From NCBI GenBank assembly GCA_025618425.1, contig CM046848.1, forward strand, positions 27,141,807 through 27,205,806: a stretch of 64,000 nt of DNA. The letters are read 5' to 3'. Origin of the DNA: Heliocidaris tuberculata. Taxonomy: Eukaryota; Echinodermata; Echinoidea; Camarodonta; Echinometridae. The notes under the pieces were generated by a model that was not told the origin of the DNA, did not search any database, and saw only the letters and a list, made by a program, of their open reading frames with translations. A program made the translations under genes and the position numbers. This document shows, piece after piece, positions 23,878 through 36,040 of the stretch (within the stretch, counting starts at the first letter, position 1; every line of letters starts with the position of its first letter).

Positions 23878-24505
23878 GATAAGTGATGACTGCACAACGG
23901 AGAAATCGGAGAAAGTAATACAAGATGATATGGAAGAAAATGAAAACTGGCCAACGCTGTTAAGTCCTCAATAATTTGCAAACATATCGGTAAAGAATCA
24001 TGTGTTGAAATGGAGGCAGACGTCGGTTCGTGCTGTGGTTTTATGGTTACAGAATCTTTTGCTGTCGGTGCTTCCCTCTTGCGTGGATGAACAGACGATG
24101 AACAAAACTCTGGATTCGACAACGAGACTTTCGGAAAGTGTGTATTGTGAGTTTTATGATCCCCCTTTTGGGGCCGACTCTCTGCCAACCCCCCGTAAAG
24201 AAGATTGACGTTTCGGGCTTGGTAGCTTGAAGGGTTGATTAGAGATCTGGAACGGGTTTGAGACTCGGAATCGGAGCGAGAGCTAGCGGCTGGTCCGATG
24301 GTAGAGGTGGTGGTGGTTGTGTTAGGGGTATAACTGGAGGGAAAATGGAGAGCTGGTTGGCCGATGAAGATTTCCTCGGGCACCAATGAAACGGCTGCAC
24401 TCTCAAGATTTTGGTGACGTAGTCTCGAAGTTCAAACGCGACTTTTGAAATGAATGCTCCTTCGATTCTTTCTTTTATCCATACTTCAAGCACCCTATAG
24501 GACAT
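23878..24505 (-). other. Lhx2/9: Candidate 5' exon of the Lhx2/9 gene
   Basis: On the minus strand an open stretch of about 170 codons (24386-23878) runs into a consensus donor TC|GTAAGT at 23877. It leaves in phase 2, which is what the LIM1 exon at 20477 needs. The joined frame would read ...HHLS then NMPVMGCDG. The stretch is Ser/Thr/Pro-rich and contains no ATG in that frame before an upstream stop. It is therefore either mostly 5'UTR, with translation starting at the Met in the LIM1 exon, or preceded by another exon. An overlapping 88-codon frame starts with ATG at 24505 but stops before the donor. No domain is recognisable; the support is splice-site quality and phase. Confidence 0.42.
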
Positions 24506-25209
24506 GGTCTGGACGTGGCGAATGGATTACTTATTAAGAATGGCCTTTTTGATTACGAACTAAAGATAGAAAGCTGTAAACATGATTGTACAACGATAAG
24601 ATCATACGGCTTCTTCTTATTCTGCACGCAGAGTCTCAATTTTATCTTGCCTTGAACCTAGCCTAATTTTTTTTCGGTGACTAGTTTTATCGCGAGTATA
24701 TGGGCCATTTAGAAAATAAATAGTCTCGGGAACAGAAACTTTAGACCCCATTGAAAAGGTTTCCTACTTATAAGCTAATATTATTACCTGTTTTTTTTTT
24801 TTTTTTGGGGGGGGGGCGGTGCACAGACAGAAGATATTGGGGATGCCCCCATACCTTAGGCACGTAATTAATTAAGTTCATTCATACCATTCCAAACATA
24901 GAGAGAGGAGTGTAAAAATGGAGTAGTAGAAGTTTTACTGACAATTTTTAAAAAGGCCATATTTAATGGGGGTGTCAGAACAAATTTTAAGACATGCTTA
25001 GGGCCGAAAATATTCGAACAAACAAAAAAAGAAAAAAATAAGATTCTAACAATCTTGCCGACATGCAAAAGAAAAGTCGTGAGACTTCAAAATTTTGTCT
25101 ACATCATGGGTTTGAAGGCAGGGGGTGCTGGGGATACTGAAGCATCCCCTAGTTATTTTCAGGGGTCAATGAAGTAAAATCCTCATTACTCCCAGTTAAA
25201 AGTACTGCG
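24506..25209. other. No gene recognised
   Basis: This region lies upstream of the candidate Lhx2/9 5' exon, so it could hold its promoter. A poly-T/poly-G junction lies at 24790-24817. No TATA-type arrangement was convincing. Confidence 0.3.
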
Positions 25210-25400
25210 GTCTTCTTCTTCTTCTTCTTATTCTTCTTCTTCTTCTTCTTCTTCTTCTTCTTCTTCTTCTTCTTCTTCTTCTTCTTCTTCTTCTTCTTCT
25301 TCTTCTTCTTTTCTTCTTCTTTTTCTACTTCTTCTTCTCTTCCTCCTGTCCTTCTTCTTCTTCATCATCTTCTTCTTCTACTCCTTCTTCTTTGCTTGTC
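25210..25400. repeat. (CTT)n tract
   Basis: About 190 bp of TTC/CTT triplets with a few interruptions, making a long homopyrimidine strand. Confidence 0.96.
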
Positions 25401-26278
25401 AGAGAATTTGAGAGTGAGAATGCATTAAAAATATAAAACTATTTCTTAAAACTTTATCAGAGACTTATCTCCTCGTCCAGAGAATCCTGAATCTGCCACT
25501 CATAAGCATATCCAGCATGTAGTGAAAAGAATCGCCCTGTCCGTCGTGGTTATGAACAATTCCAAGAAAGCTATTTTTAAAAAAAGCCCCCCTCCCCCAT
25601 TGTTTGATTTGCTGATATAGGTTGAGGTATTCAAATTTTAACTTGGGTACCAAACCCTCATACCCTGCATCCCCACCCCTCTCCCCCACCCCCCCCACCC
25701 CCCCCCCACCCCTCTCCACCTTGTGATAGCCCTAGGTGAAGGTTAAAGACCCTAATTTTTGGATATTTGCAATTCCTCGTAAACGCGTTGTTCTAGAGTT
25801 TCTCGCTTTCTTTAGGTGTTTAAGGGGATATTTTTGTTAATTTAATTGATAAGTGTATTGGGAAACAAAGAAATTTATCATGTCTAAAGGTTAGTTTTGA
25901 AAACCAATGTTTTGGGCTGCAAAGCCCACAAAATATACCTTTTTTCCCCTCAATTTGATAAAAGCCACAAAATTTACTATTTACTACAATGAAAATTCAA
26001 TAAAGAACAACTAAAACGATACAACATTGACACCCACGTCAGTTGCTGAAGAATCTTGAACAACAACGTAATATTTCACTTGTTTTTATTTGAAGTTCTA
26101 GAGGTGAGAAAAACAAGAGGGTGCTGTAGGGCAAGGTATCTGTAGAAACACTCCTTTTAAGGAGATAATCGAGTTCTGGTAAAGGTTTAAAAAAAATTGT
26201 TAGTTTTCTCAGTATTTCTATGCACATGTGTACGAATATAGTGTGCACTTTACAAATTGTAGCAAATATCATTAATCA
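25401..26278. other. No gene recognised
   Basis: Contains a C-rich block at 25670-25720. No exon or mobile element was recognised. Confidence 0.35.
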
Positions 26279-26320
26279 CCCTCATTATTATCATTAATAT
26301 TATTATCATCATTATTATTA

Positions 26321-26399
<79 letters not shown>

Positions 26400-26400
26400 A

Positions 26401-26445
<45 letters not shown>

Positions 26446-26609
26446 GTCATTATTATCATTATTATCAATATTATTATTATCATTATCATTATCATTATTA
26501 TCGTCATCATGGTTGTAATAATAGTAGTAGTAATTATAATAATTATGTTGTTTTGTCATTATCATAATTATTATTATTATTATTGTTATTATTATTATTA
26601 TTGTTATTA

Positions 26610-26652
<43 letters not shown>

Positions 26653-26768
26653 CATCATCATCATCATGGTAGCAATAGTAGTAATAATAATGTTGTTGTA
26701 ATTGTTGTTATTATTATTATGATCATGGTCATCAGGATCATCATTATCGTAATTATTATTATTCTTGG
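26279..26768. repeat. (ATT)n/(ATC)n compound microsatellite
   Basis: Almost 500 bp of ATT triplets with ATC blocks and TAG-type interruptions. Poly-Ile, poly-Asn and poly-Tyr frames across it are artefacts. Confidence 0.97.
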
Positions 26769-27449
26769 TCATAGACAATCTGCAAACCCAAAAAACACCC
26801 TACTTTCACCAAATCTATGATCTTAAATATTAATTCACAATACAACAACAAGTTTGGATGTCTTCTTATTTGCAATGATATTTCTTCTTTAAGAAAAAAA
26901 TAAAGTTAATTCAGGTCACTAATTGTCTATCTGAGATGCTACTTCTTATTTTGCTTCTATTATATAGTTCATAGGATCAATTGTTTTTACGATTTTTACT
27001 GTTGCCGACATAATCTAACCTTCGATTCACACAGAAGAATGTTAATGATAAGTGGGCTTCTTCAATATTTGCTGCGCATATATCTGAAGAAAACAATTTT
27101 GTTTATGTTTTTCTTCATTCGTTGCAAATTCAGTTACACTAACAAACTAGAAGAATTTATGACAGATTTGTAAATAACCTTGTTTGTGTGGGTGATAAAT
27201 ATACGGTGAATCAAAATGATCTAGATCCAAATTAAACTAGATCTTCAAAATATTCAGCAAAATTAATATCAAAACATGTTTTGATGTAATATGTGATTTT
27301 GCCTTTATATTACCAGGGTTTTTTTCACAACCAACCGGAGAGCACGGACCGGTTGCGCTCCCCATAAATCCGCCATTGTAATAGAGGAGCAAAATACCGA
27401 TAGTTTACGAGAGTAATCCTAATACTGAAGGCATCTTGTCTATAAAATC

Positions 27450-28012
27450 GTGGAGCACTGGTTTTTCCGAAGGTTCGTTTTTCCGAAGGTTTGTATTTCC
27501 GAAGGTTCATAATTCCGAAACACAAATTTCCCATACCAGAGGGTTCATATTTCCGAAAATGAAAAAGGGCTTCATATAGTTCTGAACATTTGTTGCATTA
27601 CTCCGAAGGTTCGTTTATCTGAAGGTTCATAATTCCGAAAATGAAATAGGGTTCGTAATTCCGAAAACGAAATAGGGTTCGTATAATTCCGAATATTTTA
27701 TTGCATTACTACGAAGGTTCATGATTCCAAAGGTTCGTTTATCTGAAGGTTCATAATTCCGAAAATAAAATAGGGTTCGTATTTCCGAAAACAAAAAAGG
27801 GTTCATAATTCCAAAAATGAAATAGGGCTCATTATTCCGAAGGTCCTCCGAAAAATAATGTAGGGTTCTATTACATTTTCGGAATTTTGAACCTTCGGAG
27901 TTATGAACCCTATTTACTTTTCGGAATTATAAACCCTTTTTAATTTTCGAAATTAGGAACCTTCGGAGTAACGAACCTTAGGAATAATGAACCTTCGGAA
28001 AAATGTCAAGTA
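27450..28012. repeat. Palindromic TTCCGAAGGTTC repeat field, copy 1
   Basis: Some twenty short units alternate TTCCGAAGGTTCG, ATAATTCCGAAAATGAAATA and GGGTTC. They run in one orientation to about 27850 and then as reverse complements (AACCTTCGGA, CTTTTCGGAATTAT) to about 28012, so the whole block folds back on itself. A shorter related block lies at 48415-48640. This may be a satellite or the interior of a foldback transposon. Confidence 0.85.
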
Positions 28013-28126
28013 ACCGTAAAATCAACCCTATCCTGTAACACCCCAGCCACATCGCCAAACCGACTCCTAACAGACAGAATCTTCCTCATACGGAGTAATG
28101 TCAATTTTTGGTTCGGTCTATATATA

Positions 28127-29137
28127 CAGGGTGGCCTCCCCCCCCCCCCCCCCCCCCCCCACCCCGAAGGAAAAAAAACAACGGACTAGCATACTTCCTA
28201 TAATGTGGAGTCAAAATCACTTGAACCAAGGAGGTACTATAGGCAAGTTTGCCAAGTACCTCCTTGCTGAAACTGCGTTTTAAACAATTCGTCTTGCCTT
28301 GTCATAGTACTACAGCTTGCACAAATCTCAGGTATAATACCATTTCTGAAACTACGCAATGTTTAGATATTCTCTGCAAGGTGCACTGCCAGTGGATGTC
28401 TTCAAAATCGTTCCACAGAAATGAGTCTAGAATACAAAATACTCAAACAATTTTGGCAGATTCAGTATCTCTTCTTTTTTCTTCTTCTTCTTCTTCTTCT
28501 AAAAAAAGGAGACGAAAGCAGAGACTCCCCATTTATTCTGATAGAATACTATACAGGTGTTGATCTGCAATTTCAACGACATCATTGACATAATATTATA
28601 ATTTTCTTAGCTTTACTGGAGAGGTAATTCTTTTCCAAGTAAAATAACACAAAGATAGTCAATTTTGTGTAAGGCATTTTGATTCTACGGCTATTTTTGT
28701 GAGGCAATGTCATTTTTTAATTTGCTACTTTTGCAACCGTATAGTCATGCTTCAGGCAGCGAGATTTTCGGGTATGACGGCTTCTCATAGAGTCAGCTTT
28801 GTTGACAAACACATGACTGCTTTCGCTTTGAAAACGAAGGCAACATGAATGAAATGGAGATTGTATGAAAAGCCGCCATGCTCAAATTTCTTGCTGCTTC
28901 ACTAAAAGGCTGCACAGTAGCAAATTTTGAAAATGGCATTGCCTTACAAAAATAGCCGAAGAATCAAAACGCCTTACCCATATGAGAGCTATATAAATAT
29001 CCAATATTATTATTATTATATTATTACTACTCGAAGAACAATATTCTACCCGATAAAACAAAAAACTTTTGATATCGTGTAAGTTATGTCGTTGAAATTG
29101 CAGATCTCATGTTTTGCATTCTTTTTGGGCCACCCTG
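28127..29137. mobile_element. Palindromic element with CAGGGTGGCC ends
   Basis: TATA|CAGGGTGGCC at 28127 faces GGCCACCCTG|TATA ending at 29137, as for a TA-inserting element. The right arm pairs with sequence starting near 28552 (TATACAGG, then GATCTGCAATTTCAACGAC), so the left arm seems split by 28137-28550, which contains a poly-C run and unrelated DNA. A further internal palindrome spans 28672-28978. A second, interrupted copy occupies about 60270-61640. Confidence 0.75.
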
Positions 29138-29279
29138 TATAGAGCAAATCATCTGTGTCGCACGCACACCTTTATCTTATCTGATGTAATGCTGTCTTTC
29201 ACGTAAATAACCACTTTTAAATTTTAGGTGAAGCATTTCAAGATAAATGGGGCAGAGAATTCAATATTAATTCACTAAT

Positions 29280-29460
29280 TCATTCCTACATTTATTCATT
29301 CATCCATTCATTCATTTATTTATGCATCGATTTATTTATTTATTTATTCATTCATGCATTCATTTATTTATTCATGCATTCATTTTGTTCATTCTTGTAT
29401 TAGTTACTTTATTTATTCAGTCATGTATTAGTTGCATTATTTATTCATCCATTCATAAAT
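29280..29460. repeat. (ATTC/ATTT)n imperfect repeat
   Basis: Irregular TTCATTCA and TTTATTTA units over about 180 bp. Confidence 0.85.
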
Positions 29461-30084
29461 TTGTTTATGACCGTTTTCAAAATAATCATACAAAGATCTG
29501 CAAGGTAATGAAAAAGTGGTATGTAAAAGTAAACTATTCCTGTTCTCTCGAAAAAGTTCTAGACTTACTCCTGACCAACAGTAGAGGGGGCTGGCTTACC
29601 CACTATGGCAACTTTAACAAAAAATAATTTTAATTTATTTTATTTATTCATTCATTTATCTTCAATTTGTTTTTTATTTTCAAAATAAGGTTTTCCTCAT
29701 GATATGACAATGACATCACAGCTGTCAATAATGATTTTGTATTTTGTATTTCGTCACGAGAAAATGTAAAATCGAAAACACAACTTTTCAGTCCAGCGTA
29801 ACACATATTGGTAAAGTTTATGGATTCATTAAAAAATAAATCTTGATGTATCTGAATGGTCAAGCACCATATCGATTATCACTGATCTCAGAATATAGTA
29901 ATTAAAGCTTTATAGAAACACTTTATCCCTAAGCCGGACAAATACAGTGCTTTCTTTTGGAAATTTGGAGTTATTTTTTTAATTTCGAGATATATCGACG
30001 ATTTAGAACTTTCTGTGAAGTGCAAACACACACCAAAAAAAAAAAAATAATTCGTCATGTATTCATTAACCTATATAGATCATT
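29461..30084. other. No gene recognised
   Basis: AT-rich non-coding sequence. Confidence 0.35.
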
Positions 30085-30088
30085 GTAG

Positions 30089-30182
<94 letters not shown>

Positions 30183-30184
30183 TA
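30085..30184. repeat. (TA)n microsatellite
   Basis: Two TA blocks separated by ATTGTAGA. Confidence 0.96.
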
Positions 30185-30439
30185 TGCTTGCATTGTATTG
30201 TCTTCAGATCCTGAAGAAGGCCGGGAAGGCCGAAAGCTTGAATAAAGTTGAAGTACAGCTACGTCCCACGTCTCTGTCTCCTCTCTCATCCTCACACTTA
30301 TAATTTACCGAGACGCCGTCGAAATGTTGAAGTTAGGTATCTTCGCATCTATATATATACATATATATATAAAGATAGTTCTGCTTCGGACTTGCAAAGT
30401 TATAGACAAGATAGGAATGAAAAGTCCGTATACGATGAA

Positions 30440-30455
30440 TATATGAATATATATA

Positions 30456-30524
<69 letters not shown>

Positions 30525-30545
30525 TCATATATATATTTATATATT
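30440..30545. repeat. (TA)n microsatellite
   Basis: About 100 bp of TA with TTTA and TTCA interruptions. Confidence 0.95.
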
Positions 30546-30672
30546 TGTTTCATAAAAGTGAAAACCTAAGATTTTTTTTCCTTTCCGACATCGACATTTA
30601 TCAACTTTTTGCACATTGCATTTTAAGATCATTGATAGGACTGTCGCAAGAGGCTTACGATGTCGTTCCAGT

Positions 30673-30838
30673 AGACCGACAGCCCAAGAGATCGACAAAA
30701 CATAGATATGCATTACAAAATATAGAAAAGGAGAAGGTTCCAAAAGGTTCAGGAGACCGACAGCTCACCAGCCTGTCAAGACAGGAAAATACATGAGGAA
30801 AGAAAGAAAAAAATGCAGGTCTCGTTGGTCGTCGGTCT
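30673..30838. mobile_element. MITE-like repeat with AGACCGACAGC ends, copy 1
   Basis: It begins AGACCGACAGCCCAAGAGAT and ends GTCGGTCT. Internal phrases (AGGTTC, GAGACCGACAG, GGTCTCGTTGG) recur in the copy at 60071-60235, which has the same ends and similar length. There is no coding capacity. The flanks after the right end (AGTGG) are shared, so the true border may lie slightly outside. Confidence 0.75.
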
Positions 30839-31759
30839 AGTGGGCAGTGGGCTACAGTCTTAGCATCTCTCAAAAGCACTTCATACAAAGAAAAGCTCAC
30901 TTTTATTGTTAATTAAAACTATTTATGATGCAATTATGTTTTCCCTACCAAAATATATCCAGAGGGTCCTTCTAAAAATCACCGCAACCGATTACCAAAA
31001 TGTCGCGACACCGCCGCTCAGTTCATGCGCATCTCGTCTAGTATGCCTGCGGATAGTTCTTTCTCTCTCGTTTTGTTCTGATAAAACAAAGAACAAGTAA
31101 CAATTATCGAGATAGACGCGACTGAATCAAAATTCATGGCCTCAAGGCGCTGTTTTTTAAATGTGGATTTGTTGCGTTGGTGTATACGTACAATTTTAAT
31201 TGTAAAGCTTTGGGCCAGGATCAGGGTAAAAACACCACATTTATGCTATTATTGTTGATACATGGTACACGCAATTTGTACAATCCCTGAAGAATATAAA
31301 CTGGTTTGAATAATCTGCAGCAAGATAAACAATGCAAATATTGTTTCCAAATGGACGACACGATATAATTTCTACATGAAAATCACAAAAAACACATAAC
31401 ATTTGCAAGATCTTTCTCTCCCTTTTTTTAATACACAGTAAGTTTTGTAAAAAATTGCTAAAATACTATTATGCAGAATATTGTTTATAGTTTAGACACT
31501 TTTTTTTTTTTTTTTTTTTTGTTGATGACAAATAAAATTGTTGATGATTTTTTTTTTTTTATAATTCAAATATACTTTCTTCTTTATATACGTTTTAACC
31601 TTCCCTTTTCTCCTTCTTACCGTTCTAGATTTTTTTCTTTTTTCTGTCTGTTTTGATGCAATTGAATGTCTCAGGATAGTGATGACGTCATATTGTACAG
31701 CCTTGATATTTCTCTTTTGTTTCTATTTTTACAAACAATATTATTTTCGAATGGAAATT
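30839..31759. other. No gene recognised
   Basis: Non-coding, with poly-T runs at 31500-31520 and 31549-31560. Confidence 0.35.
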
Positions 31760-32115
31760 CATCTCTTTTCTTCTTCTCCTACTCTTGTATTCTCCCTTTT
31801 TTCTACATTTTTAACTACTTCTCCTTTTCTTATTCTTCATCATCTTCTTCTTTCTCACTCCTTCCTCTTGTTCATCTGCTTCTTTTCCTTTTCCCTTCCT
31901 TCCTTTTCTATCATCCTCCTCCTATACTTCTTCTAAATTCTTTTTTTCTTTTTTCTTTTTATTTTTCTTCTTCCAATCTTCCCTTTCGTCCTCTCTTTCT
32001 CCTTCTCCTTCCCCCCTCTTCTTCCTTTTCTTCTTCTCTCCTCGTCTCTGTCTTCTTCTCTTCTCTTTTCTATATTCCTCGTTCTCTTCACAACCTTGAT
32101 TTCTTCTCGCTTTCC
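31760..32115. repeat. Pyrimidine-rich (CTT/CCT) tract
   Basis: About 350 bp with strongly biased C and T on the plus strand, mostly TTCTT and TCCTT. The Ser/Phe/Leu and Arg/Lys/Glu open frames are compositional artefacts. Confidence 0.85.
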
Positions 32116-33793
32116 GTCTAGCTCGTTTTTCTCGACTTCGGCTCAGCTCATGTCCGTTCATAGCTTTAACACGCCAATCAAGCAATCAAGCAACCAGTCA
32201 CTTTCGGCTGACTAACGCTTGTCAAAAACACGAAATCAGACCAAGGAGTTAACTGTGATAACTCATTGATCAGACTAGCATTTTCTCTTTGAGCATGGCT
32301 GTATTTTGGCCCATCCTATTGTCCGAGGGCTTTTGTCCGACAAGGTAGTCCGAACAATGTCCTTTCCCCCGCCCGTCTGGCACCCGCACGGCAGGGGAAC
32401 CCCTTGGCTTAAGTCCTCGTGAGCGAGCTACCCCCGCGCGAGCCGACAATTGACTTCTCCAACTCCCTGACAGCTAGTCATCGCTTCCCCGCCCCAGCCC
32501 TTTGTGTGGCGTAACCGCTAAGCCGTCAAATGAAAGGTAAATTAAGGGAATTGTTGTTTTAGATTCACCTCTTTCTTTTCTTTCTTTATTCTTAGAGGAA
32601 ATAAGATGCGTTTCTGTACACCGTTATTCCACTTGCTGAAAGTGTCATGTTCTTTTCACGTTTGATTGACGTGTTAAACCATTCTCATTGAGTTTGAGTC
32701 ACACCACCAAGACAGTTTTGTGTGGGAAACCTATATAGCTTTATCAGAAATAGCTTACTTCAACAAAATCAACATATTTTGAAGATTAAGTGTGGACATT
32801 ACAGTAACGTACTGAGGCAAAGAGTATACACTTACAAGATTCTGGTGGAATTATTTGTAAACTGTCTAATACCAAAGTAAAACCGGAACAATAAATATAT
32901 AAATAAATAAATGTATTATTTTTTTAAAGAATCAAAAAACATTTTTTTTTTAGTAATCTTATTTATTGCGATTCATTTCTCATGTTAAGTATACTCATAC
33001 CTAACAATCTAACGTTCTTTCAGGATAATTTGACCAACCTTATACGCGAGTTCAACAAATTTATCTGAATGCACAACCAGGGAAACGAATATAAAACTTG
33101 TCTTGTGTCTTTCACGCACTTAAGTTGTACGTCTTCTTTTGTGACTTAATAATATTATTGTTTTTGCATACTTGGGTATATCGGATAACTCTCCTGATTA
33201 CGTTGAATTGTTGTACAGTTATTTTCATTATCTTGAAAATAGTGATATAAAGAATAAGGAAACACACGGCTATACGGAAAATACAACTATCTTATGAAAA
33301 AAAATATCAAAAAATATTTGTTAAAAATATCAAAAAATATTTGTTAAACATATACAACATAGTAAAATTTTTAAAGACAATTTAACAAAATTGTTTTCAA
33401 ATATATAAGTTTTTCTTTCCATTTTTGAATTGTTCTCTTTCAAACGTTCTGCCTTATAAATTAATTAGTGTACTTTGTTAACTATATACGTGTTGGTTTC
33501 AGTCAATCAACAACTATTATTGCCCTCACAAGAATGCCACACAAAACAAAGGGCATTAAAATCCTGTATGATTTATACGATTATTCTTTCACGACTTTCA
33601 CACTTTATCTATTGTTGTGCTGATTCTTGGCGTTGTGAACGGCGTTGGTCGGCGAACTTCTCTCCATCTTTTTTTTTTCTTTCTTTCTTTCTTTTTTTTT
33701 TTCTTTTCTTTTTTTTTTTTTTGACTAGGAAAACAACATGAATAGCTATTATTTGAACAATTTTGGTTTGTGTGTATATTCATCAGATTTTAA
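32116..33793. other. No gene recognised; one GC-rich patch
   Basis: A GC-rich patch at about 32330-32520 contains TTGTCCGAGGGC and TTGTCCGACAAGG repeated phrases and stands out from its AT-rich flanks. It may be a repeat fragment. Poly-T/TTTC lies at 33669-33721. Confidence 0.35.
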
Positions 33794-34381
33794 AGGGAAA
33801 TCCAACCTTAATAGCAAGTTGCTTTGAAAGAAAGAGGAAAAATCAGAGAAGCAGATTGGTGAAAGTTTGAACGAAATCGGACAAGCAATAAGAAAGTTAT
33901 GAATTTTTGAAAGTTGTAATCACTATACATATGGGAATTTCAAATTGGCCAAATAGGTAATGCCACTGTGATGTAGCTGTGGACAACTCCCCCACTCGCT
34001 CCAATACACAAAATGACTAAAATGTCACTTTTTTCAAAATGTATTACTCAATAGCATCTTTTTCTTTCATGAGGACCTATAACAATATGCTGTCTCCAAT
34101 ATATTTTGAGTACTGCCCCGAGGGTAAAAGCACCTCGAAGAAAACCGCAAATTAATGATATTTTTGTGTACGACAAATGGGAGAGTTGTCCACAAAAATG
34201 TCACAATCCAATCACCAAATTGCCAATTTGAGATTCGCATAGATGTAGTGATCTCATTTTTCAAACATCCATAACTTTCTTATTCCTTGTCCAATTTCTT
34301 TCAAACTTTCACCATCCTGTTTTTCTTATTTTTCTGCTTTCATACAAATCATCTTATTACCAAGGTTGGATTGCCCTTTAA
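33790..34381. mobile_element. TTAA MITE, AGGGAAATCCAACCTT family, copy 1
   Basis: TTAA at 33790-33793 and 34378-34381. The left end is AGGGAAATCCAACCTTAATA and the right end is the inverse (AAGGTTGGATTGCCCT). The interior is a loose palindrome: GTTTGAACGAAATCGGACAA and AGAAAGTTATGA mirror TTGTCCAATTTCTTTCAAAC and CATAACTTTCTT. Copies lie at 53724-54314 and 60438-61021. A 60-codon minus-strand frame shared by all three copies comes from the repeat. Confidence 0.93.
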
Positions 34382-34675
34382 TCTTGGCTTATTCTCTACG
34401 TGGGCTAATTTGAAGCAAGTTTTAGTTTGTGACCCTAGCCCTATATATGAAGATATTTCTTTCCTTTTTTGATACAGGCATGTTGTGTCTGAACCAGCCC
34501 CCCCCCCCCCTCACTCCCCCTATCCCCCGCCGCCGCCATCCTCCATTCCACAATCCATATATCCTCTAGAGTCAACCATGTGTCCGTAATACATTTTTTT
34601 CTTTACCTCTTCAGAGGTCATTTGTGTCCGTAATACATAGTGTTAAAATCATAGTGCAGCTTATCAAGATCGTTG

Positions 34676-35692
34676 TTAAAGCCCCTTTCACAATTGGTCT
34701 GCGACAGGTTTGCGACCGCCTGCAACAGATTTTTCGGGGTGTTGCACGACCGATCGCTTGGTGTCTTGCGACCACTCGCAGTCGTTGCAAGCGGTCGCAC
34801 GAACCTGAGGCTGTCGTGACTGGTCGCATCTGAACTTTGAACATGCTCAAAATCCAGACACGACCAGATGCGATCGATTCACTCGCATTAGGTCGTACGA
34901 CCAGTCGTGCGATTCTCGTATGAGTGTTGCACAACGTTGCACGATTAGATGCGAGAGTTCGCACGACTCAATAGTCGCAGTGGGTGGGCTGGAGGTCGTG
35001 CAACACTCGCACGTGCGCTAGCGACCTATAGCGACCAGTCTTGCGAATGGGTGCGATTGTGCTAAGACCATGAGACTGTTGTACGACCGATCGCAGCACA
35101 TCTTACAACGTTGTACTACCGTTGCACGACTGTATGAGACTGTATGCGACTATTCCTCGGGGTATATATAGGGGGACTATGGAGATGATCCTCTGCAACA
35201 GGGCCCTCCTCTAACAACTTTCTCTTCTTTGTAACTTTCTTCTTTGGCATCTTGACTATTAAGAAGGCCAACTTGAAAGTGACTACCGGTCAATTGTCGA
35301 GGGGGTTTTTATACCCCACGCCACTCGCACGAATACTCTCACGACCACTTGCACCGGTCTCATTCAATCGCACGAGCGATCGCATGGTCTCACATTCACT
35401 CGCACGACCATGCAATCGATCGTGCGACTATTGTGATTGGCGTCAAGCCACTCGCAATCACTCGTGCAACACTCGCATGTGAACGCAAGACCACTCGCAC
35501 GAGCATATGCGAGCAAATGCGACTTACTCGTGCAACGGTCTCTTCTAGTCGCTTTTGTTTTACGACCGCTGTTGCATTTGTGAATGCCTTTCTGCGACCT
35601 GATGAGATCGATGGCGATTGAAGCCTGTTGCAGCCTGTCGTGCGACCAAATGGTCGCAAACGGTCGCAGACCAATTGTGAAAGGGGCTTAAA
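34676..35692. mobile_element. 1-kb inverted-repeat element with TTAAA duplication
   Basis: TTAAA at 34676-34680 and 35688-35692 flanks termini GCCCCTTTCACAATTGGTCT with an exact inverse at the right end. The interior is packed with short TCGCACGACC-like and GCGACC units in both directions. Open frames inside are reading through these units. No transposase is present. Confidence 0.9.
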
Positions 35693-35926
35693 GAGCAGAC
35701 AACGTGACAATACACGATACTGTCGTGGTGGGTATCGCATCGTCACCTGTCATGGATGAGGTCTGATCGTCTGCTGGATACTTCTAAAGACTTCTCAAGA
35801 GTTGATGATCGTATTGTGGAGTATTAGCGGGGAGTCCCTTTGTGTTCCTACAAAGGGCGCTTGAAAGGCCACTAAAAACATTTCTTTGTATAGTTAAACA
35901 TGCTCAAATTATCCCTTGTGTTTCCG

Positions 35927-35934
<8 letters not shown>

Positions 35935-35961
<27 letters not shown>

Positions 35962-36003
35962 TTCATCTTTCATCTCTCTCTCTCTCTCTCTCCCTTTCAT
36001 CTT

Positions 36004-36036
<33 letters not shown>
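35935..36036. repeat. (CT)n microsatellite, duplicated
   Basis: Three CT runs are separated by repeats of CCCTTTCATCTTTCAT, so the interruption and part of the CT tract were duplicated together. Confidence 0.95.

Positions 36037-36040
<4 letters not shown>

Noticed and set aside
26272..26778. 168-codon Asn/Ile/Asp-rich frame
   Set aside because: Translated ATT/ATC microsatellite.
34067..34264. 65-codon minus-strand frame recurring at 54003-54194 and 60711-60908, seemingly a conserved small protein
   Set aside because: It is repeated because it lies in three copies of one TTAA MITE; no coding selection is needed to explain it.
35252..35746. Overlapping Arg/Ser/Ala-rich frames on both strands
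   Set aside because: They read through the short TCGCACGACC-type units of the 34681-35687 element.
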